From: Noviherbaspirillum malthae
GTDB lineage: Bacteria; Pseudomonadota; Gammaproteobacteria; Burkholderiales; Burkholderiaceae_D
Direction of reading: 5' to 3'
Assembly (NCBI RefSeq): GCF_015352985.1
Contig: NZ_JACYXF010000024.1
Span: 24,616-88,615 of the forward strand
DNA length: 64,000 nt
Part shown: positions 1-9,500 of the stretch, one piece after another
Position numbering within the stretch: the first letter of the stretch is position 1
Layout: each line of letters begins with the position of its first letter
Translations under genes and position numbers: made by a program
The notes under the pieces: model-generated
The model's database searches: none
Seen by the model: only the letters and a program-made list of their open reading frames with translations
Told to the model about the DNA's origin: nothing

Positions 1-1
1 G

Positions 2-418
2 CTTGCCGATACCACAGGCCATGCGACGCCCGGCCAGGTCGACCGATTTTTCAGTGTGCTGAGGCCGCTTGCGGAAGACAAGCTGACGGTGGCGCATTTC
101 CATGACACCCGCGGCATGGCCTTGCCCAACACCATGATCGCGCTGCAGCACGGCATCTTCGAATTCGATGCCTCGCTGGCCGGCCTCGGCGGCTGCCCGC
201 ATGCGCCCGGCGCCACCGGTAACGTCGCCACCGAAGACCTGGTGTTCATGCTGGAAAGCCTTGGCTATCACACCGGCATCGACGTCGAGCAACTGCTGGC
301 GGCGCGCGCCATCATCCGGCAAGCCCTGCCCGAGGCGGCGCTGTACGGCTCGCTGGCGCGTGCCGGCCTGCCCAAGGGATATTCGAAACCGCACTACGAA
401 ACAAAGGTAGCAGCATGA
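2..418 (+). CDS. hydroxymethylglutaryl-CoA lyase family protein, C-terminal part (cut by window start)
   Basis: The reading frame is open from the first complete codon, so the true start lies outside the window. The visible part carries HFHDTRGMALPN and the family signature GLGGCPHAPGATGN, whose cysteine and glycine-rich loop form the active-site lid of HMG-CoA lyases. These enzymes split 3-hydroxy-3-methylglutaryl-CoA, or a close relative such as a citramalyl-type CoA ester, into acetyl-CoA and a keto acid. The stop codon overlaps the start of the CoA transferase by four bases (ATGA), so the two are translationally coupled. Pairing with a CaiB-type transferase suggests activation and cleavage of a short branched dicarboxylate; the exact substrate cannot be read. 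Confidence 0.85.
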   Translation, partial: LADTTGHATPGQVDRFFSVLRPLAEDKLTVAHFHDTRGMALPNTMIALQHGIFEFDASLAGLGGCPHAPGATGNVATEDLVFMLESLGYHTGIDVEQLLAARAIIRQALPEAALYGSLARAGLPKGYSKPHYETKVAA

Positions 419-1626
419 ACATGCAAGCCAATCAAACCCAAGGCCGCCTGCCGCTCTCCGGCATTCGCGTCGTCGAAATCACCCACATGGTCATGGGGCC
501 CACCTGCGGCATGATCCTCGGCGACCTCGGCGCCGAAGTCATCAAGGTGGAGCCGCCCAAGGGCGACAATACGCGCCGCCTGCTCGGCGCCGGCGCCGGC
601 TTTTTCCGCACCTTCAACCGCAACAAGAAGAGCGTGGCGCTCGACACCAACACCGAAGAAGGCCGCGAGGCCGTGCGCAAGCTGGTCGATACCGCCGATG
701 TCTTCATCGAGAATTTCAAGCCGGGCCGGATGAAGGACCTCGGGCTCGATTACGAGACGCTGCGCAAGCGCAACCCGCGTCTCATCTACGTGTCGCACAA
801 AGGCTTCCTGAGCGGCCCCTACGAGAACCGCCTGGCGCTGGATGAAGTCGTGCAGATGATGGCCGGGCTTGCCTACATGACCGGACCGGTCGGACGTCCG
901 CTGCGCGCCGGCAGTTCGGTCAATGACATCATGGGCGGCATGTTCGGCGCGATCGGCGTGCTGGCCGCGCTGAACGAGCGCTGGACGAGCGGCGCCGGCA
1001 AGGAAGTGCAGAGCGCGCTGTTCGAGAACTGCGTGCTGCTGTCGGCCCAGCACATGCAGCAATATGTGGTCACCGGCGAAGCCGCCGCGCCGATGCCGGA
1101 GCGCATCAGCGCCTGGGCCGTCTATGACGTATTCGAAATGGCCAACAACGAGCAGCTGTTCATCGCGGCAACAGGCGATGCGCAGTGGCAGGCGCTGTGC
1201 AGGCTGATCGGCCGCGACGACCTGCTCGCCGACCCCAAGCTGGCCACCAACAACCAGCGCGTCGTGGTCCGCCCCTGGCTGCTGGCGACGCTGCGCGAAA
1301 CCTTCCTCGGCTTCGACGCCAACACGCTGGCCTCGCAGCTGGAGGCGAACAACGTGCCGTTCGCATCCATCGTGCGTCCCGAGCAACTGTTCGACGATCC
1401 GCACCTGGTGCAGAGCGGCGGCCTGACGAAGCTGAAGCTGGAAGACGGCAGCGAAACCGACATGCCGCTGCTGCCGATCACGCTCGACGGACAGCGCCTC
1501 AAGCCGCGCAGGGCGATCCCGAAAATCGGCGAGGACACCGATGAAGTGCTGCGGGAGCTCGGCTTCTCGGAAGAGCAGATCGCGGCGCTGCACAGCGTGC
1601 CGGTGAAAGCCAGAGAAGCGGCCTGA
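415..1626 (+). CDS. CaiB/BaiF (family III) CoA-transferase
   Basis: This 403-residue protein has the full length of family III CoA-transferases. The N-terminus reads LSGIRVVEITHMVMGPTCGMILGDLGAEVIKVEPPKGD with the usual nucleotide-binding arrangement, followed by the NRNKKSVALD block and the IENFKPG stretch that precedes the catalytic aspartate region. It should move CoA between an acyl-CoA donor such as succinyl-CoA and a free organic acid. It overlaps the lyase gene by ATGA and is followed 15 bp later by a carbonic anhydrase-like gene, so it is in the same transcript. The family is confident; the acid substrate is inferred only from the lyase neighbour. Confidence 0.88.
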   Translation: MNMQANQTQGRLPLSGIRVVEITHMVMGPTCGMILGDLGAEVIKVEPPKGDNTRRLLGAGAGFFRTFNRNKKSVALDTNTEEGREAVRKLVDTADVFIENFKPGRMKDLGLDYETLRKRNPRLIYVSHKGFLSGPYENRLALDEVVQMMAGLAYMTGPVGRPLRAGSSVNDIMGGMFGAIGVLAALNERWTSGAGKEVQSALFENCVLLSAQHMQQYVVTGEAAAPMPERISAWAVYDVFEMANNEQLFIAATGDAQWQALCRLIGRDDLLADPKLATNNQRVVVRPWLLATLRETFLGFDANTLASQLEANNVPFASIVRPEQLFDDPHLVQSGGLTKLKLEDGSETDMPLLPITLDGQRLKPRRAIPKIGEDTDEVLRELGFSEEQIAALHSVPVKAREAA

Positions 1627-1641
1627 AAGGAAACTCCCGAC

Positions 1642-2166
1642 ATGGCAATCTACCGTATCGGCGAACGCACGCCGCAGATCGACGACACTGCCTTCGTGGC
1701 CGAGACCGCAAGCATCATCGGCGACGTGCGCCTGCAGAAGAACACCAGCGTCTGGCCGGGCGCCGCTGTGCGGGGCGACAACGAGCCGATCACCATCGGC
1801 GAGAACAGCAATGTCCAGGAGTGCGCGGTGCTGCATGCCGATCCGGGGTTTCCCCTGACGGTCGGCACCAATGTCACCGTCGGCCACCAGGCCATGCTGC
1901 ACGGCTGCACCATCGGCGAAGGATCGCTGATCGGAATCCAGGCGGTCATCCTCAACGGTGCGGTCATCGGCCGCAACTGCCTGGTAGGGGCAGGCGCGAT
2001 CGTCACCGAGGGCAAGCAGTTTCCCGACAATTCGCTGATCGTCGGCGCACCGGCCAAGGTGATTCGCGAGCTGAGCGAAGAGGCCATCCGCGCCATGCAC
2101 GGCAACACTGCGGAATACGTGGAACGCCGCGGACTCTTCAAGGACCAGCTGGTTCGCCTGGACTGA
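1642..2166 (+). CDS. gamma carbonic anhydrase family protein (hexapeptide repeat)
   Basis: A 174-residue protein made of hexapeptide turns (for example IGDVRLQKNTSVWPGAAVRGD) that build a left-handed beta helix. Histidines that bind metal in gamma-class carbonic anhydrases are present in CAVLHAD and VGHQAMLHGC. The C-terminus (GAPAKVIRELSEEAIRAMHGNTAEYV) is typical of the YrdA/PaaY group. PaaY-type members act as thioesterases or ancillary proteins in CoA-dependent catabolism, which would suit the CoA-transferase and lyase upstream. An AAGGA ribosome site precedes the ATG. Carbonic anhydrase activity is not assured for this subgroup. Confidence 0.85.
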   Translation: MAIYRIGERTPQIDDTAFVAETASIIGDVRLQKNTSVWPGAAVRGDNEPITIGENSNVQECAVLHADPGFPLTVGTNVTVGHQAMLHGCTIGEGSLIGIQAVILNGAVIGRNCLVGAGAIVTEGKQFPDNSLIVGAPAKVIRELSEEAIRAMHGNTAEYVERRGLFKDQLVRLD

Positions 2167-2177
2167 TTTTTAATTTT

Positions 2178-2201
2178 CGGGGCCGGAAGACATTGGCCCC
2201 G
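2178..2201 (+). terminator. intercistronic hairpin before Bug receptor
   Basis: CGGGGCC (2178-2184) and GGCCCCG (2195-2201) form a 7 bp stem just after the carbonic anhydrase stop. There is no T-run downstream, so it may be an mRNA-processing or partial attenuation hairpin rather than a terminator. Confidence 0.35.
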
Positions 2202-2224
2202 CTTCAACGGATGGAGACACCACC

Positions 2225-3202
2225 ATGAAAAGCATTTCACGCAAGCGCCGCGCACTCGCCGCCGCACTGACCCTGTCGATGGCATTGCCCTACGCGCCGG
2301 CATTCGCGCAGGGCGACAAGGTCATCCGCATGATCGTTCCGAATGCGCCGGGTTCGAGCGTCGACTCGCTGTCCCGCACGATAGGAGACAAGCTGGCCAA
2401 GGCGGCGGGCGGCTCCATCGTGATCGAGAACCTGCCCGGAGCAGGCGGCGTGCCCGGCACCGCGCAGCTGACGCGCGCGCCCAAGGACGGGCTGACGCTG
2501 GGCATGGTGTCCAACAATCATGTGGTCAATCCCAGCCTGTACAAGAAGATTCCCTACGATGCCCTCAAGGACGTCACGCCGATCACCGTGGTCGCGGGCT
2601 CGCCCTTCGTGCTGGTGGCGCATCCCTCCGTGCAGGCGAAGGACCTGAAAGAACTGGTGGCCCTGGCCAAGGCGCACGGCGACGAGCTGACGATAGGCTC
2701 TTCCGGCAACGGCACCATCCTGCACTTGGCTGCGGAAGCGCTGCAGAGCGAAACCGGCATCAAGCTGCGCCACGTGCCGTACAAGGGCACCGGCCAGTTG
2801 ACCACCGACCTGCTCGGCGGGCAGATCCAGCTCGCCTTCCTCGGCGTGACCGGCGCGGCGCAGCATATCAAGGCCGGCAAGCTGCGCGCGATCGGCGTCT
2901 CGACCACCACGCCCTCGTCGCTCCTGCCGAACGTGGCGCCGCTCGCGCAGCAGGGCGCGCCCAACTACAACCTGCAAGGCTGGATCGCGCTGATCGGACC
3001 CGGCGGCCTGCCGGCACCGGTCACCAACAAGCTGTATTCCGACGTCAAGGCGCTGCTGGGCACGAAGGAGGTGCAGGACGCGCTTACCGCCCAGGGATTC
3101 ACGCCGATGGGCACGCCGCCCGACGCAACCGCGGCGCTCTTCCAGAACGAGATGACGCGCTACGCGACGCTGGTCAAGCAATCCGGCATGACGATCGACT
3201 GA
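2225..3202 (+). CDS. Bug/TctC family periplasmic solute-binding receptor
   Basis: 325 residues with a Sec signal peptide (basic MKSISRKRR, hydrophobic core, cleavage near AFAQ) and the mature start GDKVIRMIVPNAPGSSVDSLSRTIGDKL typical of the Bug receptors that abound in Burkholderiales. The conserved GAGGVPGTAQLTRAPKDGLTLGMV block follows. These proteins bind small carboxylates in the periplasm, either for tripartite tricarboxylate transporters or for signalling. A GGAGAC ribosome site precedes the ATG. Its position after the lyase and CoA-transferase suggests it captures the acid those enzymes degrade. No TctA/TctB membrane subunits are present here, as is usual for orphan Bug genes. Confidence 0.9.
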   Translation: MKSISRKRRALAAALTLSMALPYAPAFAQGDKVIRMIVPNAPGSSVDSLSRTIGDKLAKAAGGSIVIENLPGAGGVPGTAQLTRAPKDGLTLGMVSNNHVVNPSLYKKIPYDALKDVTPITVVAGSPFVLVAHPSVQAKDLKELVALAKAHGDELTIGSSGNGTILHLAAEALQSETGIKLRHVPYKGTGQLTTDLLGGQIQLAFLGVTGAAQHIKAGKLRAIGVSTTTPSSLLPNVAPLAQQGAPNYNLQGWIALIGPGGLPAPVTNKLYSDVKALLGTKEVQDALTAQGFTPMGTPPDATAALFQNEMTRYATLVKQSGMTID

Positions 3203-3239
3203 GGAAGATGGCCGCAGCCGGCAGTACCGCCGGTTGCAT

Positions 3240-4556
3240 TCAGCGTGTGCGCCGCGACAGCCGCACCAGCTTGCAGCTCAGCAAGAATCCCAGCGCGAGC
3301 ACCGCCGAACTAGCGGTGAAGGCGGGCTTGAATCCGCCGCCGTATTCGATCACCAGTCCGGCCAGCGCAGGGCCGGCAAGCTGGCCTACCGCATAGAACA
3401 GGGTGACGTAACTGGTGGCGCGCGGCGCCAGCCGCGGCTCGACCGATTCGGCCGCAATGGTCAGAATGGACGTGAACATGCCTGACACTGTGCAGCCCAG
3501 GATCAGGTAGTGCAGCGTGAAGCCGGTGAGCGTGGGAAGAAGCACCGGCAGCAGGGTTGCGACGACATTGAGGGCGACCGAGATGAGCAGCGCCGCAGGC
3601 CGGCCGAAGCGGTCGGAGAACAATCCCCAGCAGGGGCCGGCGAAAATCGAGAGCACCCCGAGCAGCGCCGACAGGTGGCCGGCGGTCGGCGCCGCAATGC
3701 CCGACGCCAGCGCATAGCTGAACATGAACGTGGTCTGGGCGATATAGGTCGTGCCGACCACGCCGTAGAGCAGGCCGGTCAGGATCAGGCGTCTGTCGCG
3801 ATAGACCGATGCGGAACTGCCCGCTGCGGCGCCGGGCGCCGCGATGCGCGGATTCGGCAGGAAGCTCAGGCTGGACGCCAGCGCGATCATGCTGGCCACG
3901 GCGAACACGCCCCAGGCCCAGCGCCACGCCGACTGACCGGTCAGTTCCCCGAGATAAGGCACCAGCAGGCTTGCCGACAGCATGCCGATGCCGATGCCGC
4001 TGTTGGTCAGCCCGATCACCGATCCGCGGCGATGCGGATAATGCCCTGCCAGCAGCGAAATCACCGGCGTATAGGCGAATGCGGTGCCGCAGCCCAGCAT
4101 CAGCATGGCCAGCAGGAGCATGCCGAATTGCGAGCCGGCAGCAAGAAGAATGAAGCCGGCGGTCGCGAGCGACAGGCCGAGCACGACGGCGGCGCGGCCG
4201 CCGCGGCGGGATGCAAAGACGCCGGCCACCATCACCAGAAAAAGATAGCCGAGTGCGGCGGCCGTCACCAACGTGCCCGCCTGCTGATAGCTCAGGCCGA
4301 GGTCGGCGCGCATCGACGGCAGGATCAGGCCGAAAGCCAGCCGGGCGAACGCCACTGTCACCAGCGTGACCATCATGCCCGTCAGGACAGGTAGTACAAA
4401 AGAGTTGGGCTTGGCTGCCATGCCGGCGTCTCGTCCGGCATCCTGTTTTTCTTTTGATTGCATGGAATGCTGCGCCGCCTGTTGTGCGCCGTCTGTCTCG
4501 TGATCGGCCATCATGCCGTGATTGTTGTAGTCGCTGATGACCAAAGACCTTAACAT
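3240..4556 (-). CDS. MFS transporter (YbfB/YjiJ-like)
   Basis: 438 residues with twelve hydrophobic segments and MFS-type loops such as ASRRGGRAAVVLG between helices 2 and 3, and SDRFGRPAALL in the second half. The first about 50 residues are hydrophilic, and the start is uncertain because no good ribosome site precedes the ATG at 4556; later ATGs at 4463 or 4421 are possible. The substrate is unknown. It is convergent with the Bug receptor, leaving only 37 bp between the stops. Confidence 0.78.
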   Translation of the reverse strand: MLRSLVISDYNNHGMMADHETDGAQQAAQHSMQSKEKQDAGRDAGMAAKPNSFVLPVLTGMMVTLVTVAFARLAFGLILPSMRADLGLSYQQAGTLVTAAALGYLFLVMVAGVFASRRGGRAAVVLGLSLATAGFILLAAGSQFGMLLLAMLMLGCGTAFAYTPVISLLAGHYPHRRGSVIGLTNSGIGIGMLSASLLVPYLGELTGQSAWRWAWGVFAVASMIALASSLSFLPNPRIAAPGAAAGSSASVYRDRRLILTGLLYGVVGTTYIAQTTFMFSYALASGIAAPTAGHLSALLGVLSIFAGPCWGLFSDRFGRPAALLISVALNVVATLLPVLLPTLTGFTLHYLILGCTVSGMFTSILTIAAESVEPRLAPRATSYVTLFYAVGQLAGPALAGLVIEYGGGFKPAFTASSAVLALGFLLSCKLVRLSRRTR

Positions 4557-4734
4557 TTTTCAGGAAATCGCGTGCGCTGTGGCCTACGGGCAAGTTTGCG
4601 CGTGAGGGCTCTATCTTGCATGCAATGGCCGTTTGATCTGCTGCAGTCATTGTTCTTGCAAGGCTTTCCCTGGATGAACCAAACGCATTCGTCTATGTCA
4701 GTAACATTACATACAACTCTTGCAGGAGGATGCA

Positions 4735-4908
4735 ATGAACCAGGACCAAGTGAAGGGCCACATCAAGGAAGCCGCGGGCAAGCTGCAGGAAAAGGCAGGC
4801 GAGGTACTCAATGACCGCGACCAGCAAGCCAAGGGTGTCGAGAAACAGGGCGAAGGCACCGTGCAGCGTGTGGTCGGCAACGTCAAGGACACCTTCAAGC
4901 GACCCTGA
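4735..4908 (+). CDS. CsbD family stress protein
   Basis: A 57-residue hydrophilic protein with the CsbD pattern: MNQDQVKGHIKEAAGKLQEK, then repeated amphipathic helices rich in K, E, Q and G. An AGGAGG at 4724-4729 fixes the ATG at 4735. CsbD-like proteins are small, abundant and induced by general stress; their molecular role is unclear. The gene is monocistronic and followed by a strong hairpin. Confidence 0.9.
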   Translation: MNQDQVKGHIKEAAGKLQEKAGEVLNDRDQQAKGVEKQGEGTVQRVVGNVKDTFKRP

Positions 4909-4978
4909 TTGAAACGGCTTGAACTGGCTTCAAGCAGATTCAGGACATAGCCCGGCAAGCATTCCGGGCAGGCATGAA

Positions 4979-5000
4979 CGACGGCCCTGCGGGGCCGTCG
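4979..5000 (+). terminator. intrinsic terminator between csbD-like gene and transporter
   Basis: CGACGGCCC (4979-4987), loop TGCG, GGGCCGTCG (4992-5000), then GCATTTTA. The perfect 9 bp GC-rich stem with a short T-run can serve both the csbD-like gene and the convergent transporter gene. Confidence 0.75.
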
Positions 5001-5034
5001 GCATTTTATCAATCGTGTTTCAGCCGCCATAGGC

Positions 5035-6372
5035 TCATTCGGCACAGGTTCGTTCCCTGGCCGTGCCACTGCCCGCCGCCGCATCGAGGCGGCAGTAGGC
5101 CCGGGCAATCAACACCGCAGAAACTGCCCATGCGGCGGCAATGCACGCACCCAGCAGCGGCACCGCCTGCGGCGAAAGCATCAGGTCGGCCAGCGACTTG
5201 AGCCAGGCGCTGATCGCATCTGCGCCGCGGTAGACCACCGTGTCGATGAAGTTCTTGGCCTTGTACTTGAGCTGCGGCGGCAGCACGGTGAACAGCATTT
5301 CCCTCCCCGGTTTCACCAGCGCATATTCGCCGACCCGGCGGATCACGAGAATCACGATGAACAGCGCAAAGAGCGGCGACACGCTCAGCAGCAGGAAGCC
5401 TGCGACCATGGCCAGCGGCAGGCCCAGCAGCAATGCACGCAGGCCGAATGCGGTTGCGATGCGCGCGGTCAGCAAGAATTGAATCAGCAGCGACAGCAGC
5501 TGCACCACGGCGTCGACCATCGAGAAGAATTGCGTCTGCTCGGTGCGGCTTTGAAACCGCTCGGCCACCAGCCTCGCCTGTTCGAGATAAAGAAAGGTAC
5601 TCACGCTGGCCAGCAGCACGACGAACAATGCAACGCCGAGCAGGAAAGGCGAGCGCAATACATCGGCCGCGCCCGCAAGCGCGCTGCCTCCCAAACGGGC
5701 ATTGCGGGAATCAAGCGTTTGGCTTGCTGCTTCCTCGCTGTGCTCGGGCGGGAAGCGGTCGCGCCAGCGCTGCAGAACTTCCGAACAGGAAATCGTGACG
5801 AGCAGGATCGCGGCGGCGAGCATGAGCAAGCCTTCGTTGCCGATGCGGTTGACCAGCATGGCGCCGGCGAGCGGGCCGGCAAGGCCTCCGAGGCTGGCGC
5901 CGGCCGACATCAGCGCGAACAGCCGCCGTGCCTGCTCGGCCTGGAAAATATCCGCAAGGACGCTCCATGCAATCGAGATGGCTGCCAGATTAAACACGGA
6001 AAGCCAGATGAAGAAGCTGCGTGCCAGCCAAGGCGCGTCACCGTACGCGGCAAAGGCCAGGCCGAAGGCTACGGTGTTCAGCGCAAAGAACCCCAGGACC
6101 CAGTGGCAGATGTAACGGCGCCTGATCTTCGAGACCGCCCAGCCGATGACCGGCGCCGCCGCCAGCGTGGCGATGAAGGTGCCGGTGAACAGCCATTGAA
6201 GCTTGTCCACGCCGCCGGCGATGCCCATCGTCTCCCGCACGGGGCGCAGCATGAAATAACTTGCAAACAGGGAAAACAGCATCAGGAATCCGGCGCACAC
6301 GGCCGGCGGTTCATTGCTGCGGATACCGAGAAGGATGGAGCGGAGCGAGCGCGGTCTTTCGGATCTTTCCAT
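5035..6372 (-). CDS. MFS-type transporter related to ATP:ADP antiporter-like (Npt) proteins
   Basis: 445 residues from the ATG at 6372 (an in-frame TTG at 6384 would add four). About twelve hydrophobic segments are present. The start MERSERPRSLRSILLGIRSNEPPAV followed by FASYFMLRPVRETMGIAGG and LQWLFTGTF resembles bacterial proteins annotated as MFS or Npt1/Npt2-type nucleotide transporters. Whether it moves nucleotides cannot be told from the sequence; free-living relatives are uncharacterised. It is divergent from the first CheB-CheR hybrid, with a 218 bp intergenic region. Confidence 0.7.
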   Translation of the reverse strand: MERSERPRSLRSILLGIRSNEPPAVCAGFLMLFSLFASYFMLRPVRETMGIAGGVDKLQWLFTGTFIATLAAAPVIGWAVSKIRRRYICHWVLGFFALNTVAFGLAFAAYGDAPWLARSFFIWLSVFNLAAISIAWSVLADIFQAEQARRLFALMSAGASLGGLAGPLAGAMLVNRIGNEGLLMLAAAILLVTISCSEVLQRWRDRFPPEHSEEAASQTLDSRNARLGGSALAGAADVLRSPFLLGVALFVVLLASVSTFLYLEQARLVAERFQSRTEQTQFFSMVDAVVQLLSLLIQFLLTARIATAFGLRALLLGLPLAMVAGFLLLSVSPLFALFIVILVIRRVGEYALVKPGREMLFTVLPPQLKYKAKNFIDTVVYRGADAISAWLKSLADLMLSPQAVPLLGACIAAAWAVSAVLIARAYCRLDAAAGSGTARERTCAE

Positions 6373-6590
6373 TGTTTTTTGCAATAGGCGGGGCGGGCTT
6401 GCTAGTTCAGACGCCGATCAGCGAAGCACGTTCTCCACAAGGGAAGAGAGACGCATGCCGCGGGCCTTGCGAATCTGAAATTTCACCAAGGTATTTTTCC
6501 TTGCATGCGAAAAAAACGCGCTTCGATGCATGCACGGCTGGGCTACACTTCCTGTTTCACCCTACATGCCGCAGGCGGCCCCGCTTTTTC

Positions 6591-9500
6591 ATGAATCCGC
6601 AAGATCAGGCTCCGTCCGTCGTTCCGTCGCCCGAAGCGAATGCCATCGGCGAGCCCCCGGTTCCGGTCGTCGGGCTGGGCGCTTCCGCCGGCGGCTTTGC
6701 CGCGCTGCTCACGCTGCTGGAGAACATGCCTTCCTCGCCAGGCATGGCGCTGGTCGTGGTGCTGCATCTTTCTCCCGACTATCCCAGCAATGCCGACAAG
6801 CTGCTGCAGGGCGCCACCGACATGCCGGTGGTGGCGGTCAACCACCGCACGCCCATTCTTCCCAACCAGGTGTACGTCATCCCGCCCGGGTGCAGCCTGA
6901 AGATGGAAGACAGTCATCTCTACGTCGATGAGCTGCTGCGTCCGCAGGGCGACCTCATCACCATCGACGTGTTCTTCTGCACGCTGGCCGAAGCGCACAA
7001 GGAAAATGCCATCGGCGTCGTGCTGTCCGGCATGGGCAGCGACGGCGTGGCCGGGCTGGCCTGCATCAAGGCGCATGGCGGCTTGACGATTGCCCAGCTG
7101 CCCGCCGATGCCGAGGAAAGCAGCATGCCGCAGTCGGCCATTGAGTCCGGGATGGCCGACTTCGTGCTGAGCGCCTCCCAGATTCCGGCCAAGCTGATGC
7201 AACTTCATGACACCGCACAGTCCATCCGCCGCCACGGCCTGCAGGGCAATGCGCCCGCAGGCGCCGCGGTCTTCGACATGGGACCGCAGCCGCAGGACAC
7301 GCTGCACGACATCTTCACGCTGCTGCGCGTGCGCACCGGCCATGATTTCCGCCAGTACAAGCAGCCGACCCTGCTGCGGCGCCTGGAGCGGCGGCTGCAG
7401 GTGAGGGCCGTGCCCGATCTGCCCGGCTACTGCCGCCTGCTGGAAAAGGACCACAGCGAAGCGCATGCCTTGCTCAAGGATCTGCTCATCGGCGTGACCA
7501 GCTTCTTCCGCGACCGCGACGCCTTCGAGGCGCTCGACCAGCTGGTATTGCCGCAGCTGCTGCAGTCCAAGGGACCGGATGACGAGCTGCGGGCCTGGGT
7601 CGCAGCCTGCTCCACCGGCGAGGAAGCCTACTCGCTGGCCATCCTGCTGCGCGAACATGCGGCGGCCCACTCCGGCCCGCCCAAGATGCAGGTGTTCGCC
7701 TCGGACATCGACGAGCGCGCCATCCATGCCGCGCGCCTGGGCATGTTTCCCGCATCGATTGCCGCCGACGTGATGCCGGCTCAACTGCAGCGCTATTTCA
7801 CGCTGGAGGGCGGGCGCTACCGGGTACGCAAGGCGCTGCGCGACACCGTGCTGTTCACGTCGCACAACCTGCTGCACGATCCGGCCTTCTCCCGCCTGGA
7901 CATCATCAGCTGCCGCAACTTCCTGATCTACCTGAACCGGGAGATGCACCGTCAGGTGCTGGAAACCTTCCACTTCGCGCTCAACCCCGGCGGCTACCTG
8001 TTTCTCGGCAGCACCGAATCGGCCGACGCCGCATCGCACCTGTTCGCGCCCGTCGACGCCAGGCACCGCATCTACCAGGCCAAGCCGCTGCCGGGTTCGC
8101 TGCGCCGCACGCCCGCCCTGGCCAAGCCCGAGCCCGCGCGCCGTGCGACGGCGATCGACCCGCCGCCGGCGGAAGCGGTCAAGGTGCGCAGGCGCATGTT
8201 TTCCTTCGCCGAAATCCACCGGCACAAGGTCATGGAGCTGGGGCCGCCGAGCATCCTCGTCAATGCGAGTGGAGAAATCGTGCACATCGCCGAGCATGCG
8301 ATCCGCTACCTGCGGCATGCGAGCGGCGAACCGACCCGTGACATCGTTTCCCTGGTGACCCCCGAATTGCGGCTGGAGCTGCGCATGGCGCTGTTCCAGG
8401 CGCAGAAGACCGGCAAGCCGGCCGCAACCCCGGCGATTCAGCATGAGAAGGATGGCGGGGGTGGCAGGGATGGCAGGGATGGCAAGGCCGGCATGGTCAG
8501 CATGACGGTCGTGCCTTTCGAGGACGAACACGCGGACGGGCTGCTGCTGCTGGTGCAGTTCAACGAAGCCGGCGATGCGCAGCCGCCGCCTGCTGCGCCC
8601 GACCAGCGCAATGCGTCCTTGCTGCGGCAGCTGGAGGAAGAGCTGCGGCACACGCAGGACAAGCTGCATGAGACGATGGATCAGGCCGACATGTCGAATG
8701 CCGAGCTGCGGGCGTCCAACGAGGAACTGCAGAGCACGGTCGAGGAGTTGCGCTCGGCCGTCGAGGAACAGGACACCAGCCGCGAGGAACTGCAGTCGGT
8801 CAATGAAGAGCTGATGACATTGAATGCCCAGCTCAAGATCAAGGTCGACGAGACCGCCAAGTCGCATGACGATCTCAGCAACCTGATTGCTTCCACCGGC
8901 ATCGCCACCATCTTCCTGGACCGCGAGATGCGCATCAAGCGCTATACACCGCGCGTCAAGGATATCTTCAACATCATCGCGGCCGACGTCGGCCGTCCGC
9001 TGTCGCATCTGGCAAGCCGGCTCGACTTCCCGCAGCTGGTCGAGGAGGCTGCCAGGGTCTTCGATACGCTGCAGCCGACGGAGCGCGAGGCGCGCAGCAG
9101 CGACGGCCGCTTCTACATCATCCGCGTCAGTCCCTACCGCACCATCGAGGACCGTATCGACGGGGCCGTGATGACCTTCTTCGATATCACGATCCGGCGC
9201 GATGCCGAACAGGCCCTGCGCAGGAGCGAGGAGCGGCACCGGGCCGAACTGGAGCAGCAGGTGAAGGAGCGCACCGCCGAACTCAAGGCCAGCCGCGACT
9301 TGCTGCAGGCCACCATGGATACCTCGATGGACATGATCCAGGTATTCGAGGCGGTGCGTGACGAGCGTGGCGAGATCGTCGACTTTCGATGGGTGCTGAA
9401 CAACCATACCTCGGAAAGCCGGTACGGGGAAGTGCGCGGGCAAAGCCTGCTCGAACGCAATCCCGGTGTGGTCAGGGAAGGGATCTTCGACGCATTCAAG

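Noticed and set aside
394..2100. Long minus-strand frame across the CoA transferase and carbonic anhydrase genes
   Set aside because: It is a shadow of two strongly supported genes, with low-complexity composition and no motif.
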